Shown one piece after another: positions 56,864 through 64,000 of a stretch of DNA of 64,000 nucleotides. The notes beneath the pieces are model-generated. The model was given only the letters and a program-made list of their open reading frames with translations, was not told the DNA's origin and searched no databases. Position numbers and translations under genes: made by a program. Source of the stretch: JAGNXB01 sp942490895. GTDB taxonomy: Bacteria; Bacteroidota; Bacteroidia; Chitinophagales; Saprospiraceae. How positions within the stretch are numbered: position 1 is the stretch's first letter; every line of letters starts with the position of its first letter. Location of the stretch: positions 62,001 through 126,000 of the forward strand of contig CALNZC010000091.1 in assembly GCA_942490895.1 (NCBI GenBank). The letters are read 5' to 3'.

Positions 56864-57889
56864 ATGAAAGCAATACCCGCTATTTCAATTCTCCTTCTTT
56901 CTGTTTTCATACTTGGCTGTGAAAAATCAGAATGGCTTGGTGATGGAGACTACTTTTTTCTCGAAAATAAGGGTGCCGTTATGCCCGTTTGGGTAAAAGG
57001 AAATAGAAGCTCTGATGTATATATCCTCACCGTTCACGGCGGCCCGGGGGCTACCTCAGGTCATGAATTTCCAATTTCTCAAGGATTTAAACATCTGGAG
57101 GAAAATTATAACCTGATCTATTGGGATCAACGAATGTCAGGACTATCCCAAGGCGATCCTGACCTGTCAACGCTGACCATTGACCAGCACATTGAAGATC
57201 TCGAAAGACTTGTCACATTGATCCAAGCGAAATACAACCCAGGCTCCCTGTTTATCCTGGGGCATAGTTGGGGAGGAGCAATGTCTGCAGGTTATCTTGG
57301 CCAAGGAAATCATCAGATCAATATCAATGGATGGATAGATCTTGATGGTGCTCTTGCAGAACAAATAGATGTACAAGCAATGAAAACATGGATATTAGAC
57401 CGAGTTCCATTGTATTACGACAGAGACCCTGAGTTCTATCAATTTATTATGGATTGGTATGATGAGAATCCATACCCAGTCAATACAGACCCTTATCCCT
57501 ATTTGTATTCAACAAATTTTGGAGGTGATGTTTATAATTACGAGCACACGCTCTCTCTTAGCCCTATTCCATATTCCACACTGGCATTCGGGTCCCCATT
57601 CACATGGGCGTTTTACTGGTCTCAGTATGGCGGTGAATCAGGTAAATGGGTAAATGGATATGACATGAGAAAGGAGGTCAGTAATATCACTATCCCTGCA
57701 CTACTTCTTTGGGGTGCGGAAGATGGAATTGTACCTGCTACTATTGGTCAACAAGCCTTCGATTTATTAGGCACTCCGACATCAGAAAAGAAAATAGTAT
57801 TCCTTGACGAATGCGCCCATTCTCCTCATTATGAAAAACCACTCGAATTCAGCAGTACAATAATTGACTTTGTTGATCACTATAAGTAA
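56864..57889 (+). CDS. Alpha/beta-hydrolase lipoprotein (proline iminopeptidase-like, S33)
   Basis: The ATG at 56864 gives 341 residues. Type II signal with lipobox MKAIPAISILLLSVFILGC. Oxyanion-hole motif TVHGGPGATSG and YWDQRMSGLSQGD, nucleophile elbow ILGHSWGGAMSAG, likely acid in LLWGAEDGIVP and catalytic His in ECAHSPHYEKP. HGGPG plus DQRGxGxS-like sequence is typical of prolyl aminopeptidases, so it may trim peptides in the periplasm or at the surface. This would suit a peptide-uptake role for the adjoining TonB receptor, though other substrates are possible. Confidence 0.88.
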   Translation: MKAIPAISILLLSVFILGCEKSEWLGDGDYFFLENKGAVMPVWVKGNRSSDVYILTVHGGPGATSGHEFPISQGFKHLEENYNLIYWDQRMSGLSQGDPDLSTLTIDQHIEDLERLVTLIQAKYNPGSLFILGHSWGGAMSAGYLGQGNHQININGWIDLDGALAEQIDVQAMKTWILDRVPLYYDRDPEFYQFIMDWYDENPYPVNTDPYPYLYSTNFGGDVYNYEHTLSLSPIPYSTLAFGSPFTWAFYWSQYGGESGKWVNGYDMRKEVSNITIPALLLWGAEDGIVPATIGQQAFDLLGTPTSEKKIVFLDECAHSPHYEKPLEFSSTIIDFVDHYK

Positions 57890-58022
57890 TGATTCCAACC
57901 GAGGGAAACACTCCTTTCTAGGCAGCAACGATTCGACTGGACAGAGAATGCCTACATTTGTTCAACGTTTGCCGTTCGAAGCACACACAACCATTGCGCA
58001 GTAGCGCCCCCACTCCCTTTAT

Positions 58023-58823
58023 ATGCGCTACTTCTTACACCTCGGATTTGATGGAACCCAATACAGTGGTTGGCAGAAACAGGACAATACACTGAATACC
58101 GTCCAGGAAGTGATAGAGCGGTCACTCGCCCAGCTGTTCAAAAAGCCAATTATTGTTTTTGGGTGCGGACGGACCGATGCCGGTGTGCATGCCAGCCAGT
58201 ATATTCTGCATATCAACCTGGATGAACCGCCAGCATTTGATCTGAAATACCGACTAAACAAGAGCCTCCCCGATGACATCGCTGTCTTTGATATCATCGA
58301 AGTCAACGACGATCAACACGCCCGATACGATGCGATCGCCCGTACTTACGATTATTTCATCCATTTGAAAAAAGACCCGGTTCTCATTCGATACAGCAAC
58401 TTCTATGAGGACCTGACCCTGGATATCGACCTGATGAAAAAAGCGGCGGCCCTCATTCAGTCCACTCAAGATTGTAAGCCGCTGTGCAAGCGACCAGACC
58501 TTTACGATAATACATTATGCAACATCACCGAATGCGCCCTGCTAGTGAATGAACAAGAAGGGCGAATGCGGATCACCATCACCAGTAATCGATTTCTCCG
58601 TGGAATGGTCCGGTTTTGTGTATTCTTTATGGTGAAGGTGGGGAGTGGCGCGATGACCCTGTCAGAATTTGAAGACATCCTGAATCAGAAAACAGAACTG
58701 ACCCAAAAACAGCCTGCCCTGCCCCATGGTCTTTTTTTGAGCAAAGTGGTGTATCCCTATCTGACGTTTAATGAGGACCATCAATTGATCCGGATGCTGA
58801 AGGCTGGTTTGGAGGAGTCCTAA
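58023..58823 (+). CDS. truA: tRNA pseudouridine(38-40) synthase
   Basis: 266 residues. It isomerises uridines 38-40 in tRNA anticodon arms. N-terminus LHLGFDGTQYSGWQKQ, the catalytic-Asp motif GCGRTDAGVHASQY, DDIAVFDIIEVND-HARYDAIARTYDYF and RFLRGMVRFCVFFMVKVGSG. G+C content rises again here, marking the end of the A+T-rich stretch. It is 133 bases after the hydrolase gene and probably separately transcribed. Confidence 0.95.
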   Translation: MRYFLHLGFDGTQYSGWQKQDNTLNTVQEVIERSLAQLFKKPIIVFGCGRTDAGVHASQYILHINLDEPPAFDLKYRLNKSLPDDIAVFDIIEVNDDQHARYDAIARTYDYFIHLKKDPVLIRYSNFYEDLTLDIDLMKKAAALIQSTQDCKPLCKRPDLYDNTLCNITECALLVNEQEGRMRITITSNRFLRGMVRFCVFFMVKVGSGAMTLSEFEDILNQKTELTQKQPALPHGLFLSKVVYPYLTFNEDHQLIRMLKAGLEES

Positions 58824-59331
58824 TCTCAATTTTGACCCATCTTGGATTGACAGTATAGCAGATTGTCAGAATAACGGATTTTCACGGATTGACGGATGGC
58901 ATGGATTTTATTGCGGCCTCGGTCCTCATCCCTCGGTCCTGATGGTATAATTGCAATGGCCTACCGTACTGCCTTCGAAATATCGAAATCTTGACTGCCG
59001 AAGGCCGTATCGAATAAACCCCTCTCCATAACTCCTCAACATTCCAGGCCCTCCTTTGGTGACGTTATTCATTTTTCCTCATAACCTCCCTACTTCTCCT
59101 CGACTCCTCCCCTCCAAACTCCTCCACAAAAAAGGTTGCGCCGGTCATCCCTCCGACAGACCGCCAAGCCGGCCAAGTGCTCACATCCCCAACGGGGATT
59201 CAGTACCTATAACCGCAATCACCATCCATATTGACAATTGTCATGTTTCGCGACTCTCAACAAGGGTAGCTTGGCTTTCGAATATTTGGAGTCCTCGAGC
59301 CTCCGATAGAAACCACTAAAATACCGACGCT
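58824..59331. other. Gene-free region
   Basis: 508 bases without a supported gene; contains C/T-rich low-complexity sequence (CTCCTCGACTCCTCCCCTCC, 59096-59115) resembling the filler in the 42.6-44.3 kb block. Confidence 0.5.
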
Positions 59332-59697
59332 ATGTTGATGGAAATCGCCAGAACAACACTCGAGCAAGCCGATATCTACTTCGAGAATGCCAGCGAAGAA
59401 GCCGCCAGGCCTGAAGAGGATGTCATCCCCTACAGCGTTTGCCGCCATGCCTACAAAGCCGTATCCCACTATTTGACCGGCTACCTGCAGCACCATGGGA
59501 AGCACATCACCACAACACTGTCTCTCGACGAACTGCTGGAAGAGTGCCGAAAGGTGGACCAAAAATTCCACGATCTGGATTGCACACTGATGAATACAAA
59601 AGATCCGGAAGAGTGGATGAATTCGGGCGTGATGAAGCAGTATTTCCAACTGGCCAAAAAGACCAGGGAGATGGTGACTGGATCTACACCAGTCTGA
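59332..59697 (+). CDS. HEPN-domain-like protein
   Basis: 121 residues (ATG 59332; ATG 59338 is an alternative). All-helical appearance: EIARTTLEQADIYFENA, then RPEEDVIPYSVCRHAYKAVSHYLTGYLQHHG, the part of HEPN-like proteins where an R-x(4-6)-H motif is sought (here R-x7-H, so not canonical), and LDELLEECRKVDQKFHDLD. No antitoxin (MNT) gene adjoins it. It lies 172 bases upstream of the oxidoreductase gene on the same strand. Role unknown. Confidence 0.65.
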   Translation: MLMEIARTTLEQADIYFENASEEAARPEEDVIPYSVCRHAYKAVSHYLTGYLQHHGKHITTTLSLDELLEECRKVDQKFHDLDCTLMNTKDPEEWMNSGVMKQYFQLAKKTREMVTGSTPV

Positions 59698-59869
59698 ATC
59701 CTGCAGGATGTACACTCACCTCCACTCCGGTCCTCACCCCACCCACAATGTAACAGTCATCTGTCGCATGTGCAACCCGCTTGACCTGCGGGAATCTACT
59801 GGAAACAAAAACTGAAAACAGGAGAAGGCTATCCCGCTGACTCCTGTTTCACCTTCGATATACCCAAGT

Positions 59870-62800
59870 ATGGAACTCTTAAACAAGATCATGGGCAAGA
59901 AAAAAGAGGCCGTCAAATACCCCGGTGTCCGTGCCGCTATGGATGGCAATACCGTGGTGATCATGTGCGAACGAGAATCCTCCGACGCAGCCGGCGCCTA
60001 TCCCATCACCCTCGACCCAGATGGGCGAATACTGGGCCGAAGAAGCGGCCAAAGGATATTTGAATATTTCGGATCGCCCTCTGATCTTCATCGAACCCGA
60101 AGGTGAGCATGCCGCCGCAGCGGTGACCGCCGGACTGTCCATGACCGGACTCCGCTCCGCGAATTTTTCTTCCGGACAGGGAATCGCCTATATGCACGAG
60201 TCCCTGTATGCCGCTGTGGGGAAACGCCTGACCTATGTGCTGAACATAGGTGCCCGGGCCATGACCAAATCCACGCTGAACGTACACGCTGGCCATGATG
60301 ACTACCATGCCATCGATGACACCGGGTTCTTTCAGCTGTTCGCCCGCAATGCCCAGCACGCCGCCGACTTCAACATCATTGCCCACAAAGTAGCAGAGCT
60401 GGCGCTCACCCCCGGCATCGTTGCCCAGGATGGATTCCTGACCACCCACCTGATCGAATCACTGCGCGTACCGGAACGGGCACTCATTAAAGAATTCCTC
60501 GGCCGACCCGACGATATTATCGATACCCCGACACCGGCACAGCGCATGATCTACGGCGACAAACGCCGGCGTATTCCGGAACTGTGGGATGTCGATAATC
60601 CCCTCATGGCCGGGATCGTCCAGAACCAGGATTCCTATATGCAGAGTGTGGCCGCCCAGCGCCCATACTTCTTCGATCATATCCAGCCTCTCACCGACCA
60701 GGCCTTTGCAGATTTCGCCAGCCTGACCGGACGCGAATATGCCCGCGTGATGACCTACCTGGCCGAAGACGCCGATTACCTGATCCTGGGGCAAGGGAGC
60801 CTCATCCCTAGTGCCGAAGTTGTCGCCGATTACCTGCGTAAAACCAGAAACATTAAAGTAGGTGTGGTCGATCTGACCATGTTCCGCCCATTTCCCTCCG
60901 ATCTGATCAGCCGCATCCTGAAAGGCAAAAAAGGCGTGGCCATCCTGGAACGCCTCGACCAACCCCTGGCCTCCGACCTGCCGATCGCTCGCGAAGTCCG
61001 GTCCACTGTGGCCAAGTGCATGGAGAATGGTTCGAACAAGAAGGACAAACCTTATCCCGAACTGGAAAGCTATTCTTCCACCGACCTGCCCGCCATCTAT
61101 TCGGGCTCCTTCGGTATGGGTAGCCGCGACCTCCAGCCGGAAGGCATCATCGGGGCGATCGAGAATATGCTCCCCGATGGCAAACACAAAAAACTGTTCT
61201 ACCTCTCCATCGATTTCATCCGGGAGGAAGCCATCACCCCCAAGCAACAGGGCTACCAGGAAAGCATCACAGATGCCTATCCACACGTCAAGGAGTTGGC
61301 CATCCACGGCTCAGAGAATCCGAACCTGATGCCCAAAGGGGCCATCACCGTCCGCTTCCACTCCGTAGGCGGCTGGGGGGCCATCACTACCGGGAAAAAC
61401 CTGGCGATGACCCTGTTCGATCTGCTGGACTACCATATCAAAGCCAACCCGAAATACGGTTCGGAGAAAAAAGGACAACCCACGACCTACTACCTCGCTG
61501 CAGCACCGGAACCGATCCGGGTGAATTGCGAGTATTACTTTGTCGATGTCGTGCTCAGCCCCGACCCGAACGTACTCAACCATACCAATGCCCTGGCCGG
61601 ATTGAAGAAGGGAGGAACCTTCATCATTCAGAGCGACCGACCAAAAGCAGAAGAGGTCTGGGCCGATATCCCCAGGCACTACCAGAAATTCATCGTCGAC
61701 AATGAGATCCATATCCATTATATCGATGGATTTAAAATCGCCCGTGAAGAAGCGACCGATCCCGAACTGCAACTGCGCATGCAGGGCATCGCCTTCCAGG
61801 GCGGCTTCTTCGCCGCCTCTCCGGTGATGAAACAGGCCGGCCTCACCCAGGCCACCCTGCTCAAAGCCATCGAAGACCAGATCCAGCACAAGTTTGGTGG
61901 AAAGGGTCAACGAGTGGTAGATGATAACATGCGCGTGGTGAAACGTGGATTCGATGAGATCCACGAGATTCCCGACAGCGTGAAAGTGGTCGGAGCGACC
62001 AGCGGAGAAAAGACCAACGGTCAGATGATCCCGCCCATACCATCCATCCTGAAGCATATCCCCCAAAGTGAATCGACGTTGAGCGATATTCACCGTTTCT
62101 GGGAGCAGACCGGTAACTTCTATCAGCGCGGCATGGGGAATGACAACCTCACCGATCCATTTATCGGACTCAGCGTGATGCCCGCAGCGTCTTCCCTGTT
62201 CAGGGACATGACCGGCATCCGCTTCGAACACCCTGAATGGATCCCCAACAATTGTACCGCCTGTGGTGACTGTTACACCATTTGTCCCGATACGGCCATC
62301 CCCGGACTGGTCAGTAATCTTTCTGATGTGCTGAACACCGTGGTCGATCGCGTGAAGAAGTCACACGGCAGCGTCGAGCAATTGCCCGGTGCCGTCCGGA
62401 AAATGGAAAGCAAGGTGCGAGAGCTGTTCGGCGGTGAACGCAATGGCGCCACCGTGAACAACTATATCCAGGATGCCATCGATGTGATGATCGATGAAAG
62501 TGGCCATGATGCCACTCTGGAAAAGGAATTCACCTGGTTCCGCGAAGAGCTCGGCGATTTCGATTTCGCCCTCACCCGGCCTTACTTTGACCTGCACGAA
62601 AAAAACAAACCCGGCAGTGGCGGACTCTTCAGCATCACCGTCAACCCGACCACTTGTAAGGGCTGTATGGAATGTGTGGCCGTGTGTAACGACGATGCCC
62701 TGCGCCCTATCAAACAGACAGAGGATTCCGTCGCCACCTTGCGAAAAGAATGGGACCTCTGGTCCGACCTCCCCACCACGCCGGAGCAATATAGTCGGAT

Positions 62801-63213
62801 TGACGACCTGGAAGAAAAGATCGGCGCCCTCCAGACTATCCTGCTCAACAAGGAAGCCTATCTCAGCTTTGCCAGTGGAGACGGTGCCTGCCTGGGTTGC
62901 TCGGAAAAATCGGTCGTCCACCTCTTTGTGGCCACGGTAGAATCCCTCCTGCAGCCACGTGTGAAAAAGCATATGGCCCACCTCGACTCGCTCTGTGATC
63001 AGTTGGAAAAACACATCCAGAATAAACTGATGAGCTCGGTGAATGTGGCGGATGCCGAATCGATGGCGAAGATCATTGCCGAAACACACGATCATGATCT
63101 GACCATGTCCGAACTCACCCAGCGCATGGAAAAAGAGAAGGGCAGCGAACCCATTGACCAGGACTGGTTGCGTGAAATGACCCAGTTGCTGGCCAAACTC
63201 AAGCAACTGAAAT
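59870..63213 (+). pseudogene. nifJ: Very large pyruvate/2-oxoacid:ferredoxin (flavodoxin) oxidoreductase, frameshifted and truncated by an assembly join
   Basis: Homodimeric PFOR/NifJ-type enzyme. Start MELLNKIMGKKKEAVKYPG at 59870. The frame shifts within AGAYPIT: restoring two C to the C3 run at 60009-60011 gives AYPITPSTQMGEYWAEE, and the frame is then open. Domains in order: POR N-terminal (to ~250), domain II (YARVMTYLAEDADYLILGQ), gamma-type domain (ITVRFHSVGGWGAITTGKNLA), first 4Fe-4S site NCTACGDCYTICPDTAI, second 4Fe-4S site TCKGCMECVAVCNDDAL after an unusually long ~130-residue insert, then the start of the TPP domain (GACLGCSEKSVVHLF). Some 1100 residues are present; the remaining TPP domain is lost at LKQLK. 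Bases after about 63213 read antisense through another organism's gene. Confidence 0.88.
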
Positions 63214-63214
63214 G

Positions 63215-63945
63215 CAGGGTTCCGCTTGCCGCCCCGTTCCCATTGAGCTTCCTCGACCAAGCTCCTCGATGCGGCGCGAATTTTTTCTCGCGACGGGTGG
63301 CGAGCTCGCGTTTCTCCACCCAGGGCGGCGACGAAGAGATCCCCCTGACGCCACAGCACCCCCTTGGGCGTGCCGGTGGTCCCTCCGGTGCACAGCACGT
63401 AGAGATCGTCCGGCGAGGGGCTCACGGGCGGGGGAGTGGACGACTGGTCGCGGAGCAGCTCGTGGTACCAGTGAGCACCTCGGGCCAGGTCGCGGCCCGA
63501 CTCGTCCTCCACCTGCACCAAGAGGTCGAGGGTGGGGAGTCGGGGCGTGATCCGTTCGATGATCGGTGCGAACGCCGCGTGGAAGACGACGGCTCTGGCG
63601 CGCTGGTCGGCGAACAGCGGCACCAGTTCGTCGTCGACATAGCGGTAGAAGTTCACGTTGAACGGGGCGACCGCGCGCGGCGAAGCGCGCGACGTTCCGC
63701 CTCGAGGAACTCGATCCCGTTGTGGAGGTACAGCGCCAGATGGTCCTGCCCCGACTCCGAACCCGGCCAGCTCGGACCGGGCCCGGTGCAGGCCCAGACC
63801 GTGCTCGTGCAGCACGTTGGCGAAGCGGTTGGAATTGGCGACGAAGTCGCGGTAGCCACGCCGATCCTCCCCGTGGACGACGCACTCGCGGTCGGGCACG
63901 GCTGCGGGCGATGGCGCCGATCACGCCGGCGAGGTCGAACTCCAC
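63215..63945 (-). pseudogene. N-terminal fragment of an acyl-CoA synthetase (AMP-binding), multiply frameshifted, foreign G+C
   Basis: On the minus strand from GTG 63945: EFDLAGVIGAI, then after a shift near 63900 PDRECVVHG and NSNRFANVLHEHGLGLHRA. After another near 63765 comes GQDHLALYLHNGIEFLEAE, and after a third near 63690 PFNVNFYRYVDDELVPLFADQ, then DDLYVLCTGGTTGTPKGVLWRQGDLF, the ANL-superfamily P-loop. The piece ends at about 63215, before the rest of the adenylation domain. Base composition is far more G+C rich than anywhere else here and the sequence looks actinobacterial. Together with the abrupt cut of the oxidoreductase, this says contaminant or chimeric contig end rather than gene transfer. 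Confidence 0.8.
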
Positions 63946-64000
63946 GGCGTCAGTCCTCGCCCCGCTCGTCGCCGAGGTCGTGGCCGTCGGCCTCGACGGT

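Noticed and set aside
60459..62231. Two long minus-strand frames (282 and 306 codons)
   Set aside because: Antisense to the PFOR coding frame, with no recognisable motifs.
62361..63899. 512-codon minus-strand frame
   Set aside because: Its first part is the acyl-CoA synthetase fragment and the rest is the antisense of the PFOR gene; it exists only because of the chimeric join.
63215..64000. Horizontal gene transfer of an acyl-CoA synthetase
   Set aside because: The gene is truncated exactly where another gene is truncated, carries three frameshifts and lies at the contig end; a chimeric join explains this more simply.

Overview
The window looks like a chromosome or metagenome-assembled contig from the Bacteroidota, most likely the Saprospiria/Saprospiraceae side. 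This rests on repeated type IX secretion (T9SS) sorting domains of type A and type B (CHU_C), a PorP/SprF protein, SusC/OMP_b-brl style TonB-dependent receptors, HldD, poor Shine-Dalgarno sequences and several TATTTTTG boxes that fit the Bacteroidota -7 consensus TAnnTTTG. The genus assignment is inference. The last ~785 bases are much more G+C rich and carry a piece of an actinobacterial-looking acyl-CoA synthetase, so the right end is probably a chimeric assembly join.

Layout: (1) 1-3.8 kb, minus strand: a 2-oxoacid:ferredoxin oxidoreductase operon (korA-korB) followed by an unknown gene running off the left edge. (2) 3.8-6.0 kb: repeat-rich non-coding DNA with a ~131-bp tandem array full of hairpins, next to tRNA-Val and tRNA-Pro. 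(3) 6.1-15.5 kb: secreted proteins, namely a T9SS-exported PQQ sugar dehydrogenase (frameshifted) and two ~1200-residue paralogous reprolysin-type metalloproteases (the first frameshifted). (4) 15.7-30.8 kb: housekeeping and envelope genes: an outer-membrane beta-barrel receptor, a double D-Ala-D-Ala ligase with a PASTA protein, a T9SS cargo, a SPOR protein, dcd, a 220-bp tandem repeat block, phenylalanine hydroxylase, a WD40 protein, a phosphopantetheinyl transferase, a lipoprotein and hldD. (5) 30.9-36.4 kb: a giant M43 protease with eight 70-residue Ig-like repeats and a type B sorting domain, paired with its PorP/SprF partner. (6) 36.5-45 kb: a four-helix IVS-type protein, gcvP, metK, a small secreted protein, 1.7 kb of repeat debris and an FAH-family hydrolase. 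(7) 45-58 kb: a visibly A+T-richer accessory stretch with two T9SS cargoes, a VOC protein, a membrane-anchored AraC regulator, a CPBP protease joined in frame to a TonB receptor, a novel HEFGH-motif protein, a small outer-membrane protein and an alpha/beta-hydrolase lipoprotein. (8) 58-63.2 kb: truA, a HEPN-like protein and a very large pyruvate:ferredoxin oxidoreductase cut by the join at about 63,213.

How the genes fit together: the dominant theme is the cell surface. Eight ORFs end in (or resemble) T9SS sorting domains, and a PorP/SprF helper sits 12 bases behind the one type B cargo. Metabolism is represented by two unrelated-looking 2-oxoacid:ferredoxin oxidoreductases at the two ends, glycine cleavage, SAM synthesis and phenylalanine hydroxylation. 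At least four genes are broken by single small indels whose repair restores family-typical protein lengths. This suggests residual sequencing error rather than wholesale decay, and it also bears on whether the CPBP-TonB receptor fusion is real.
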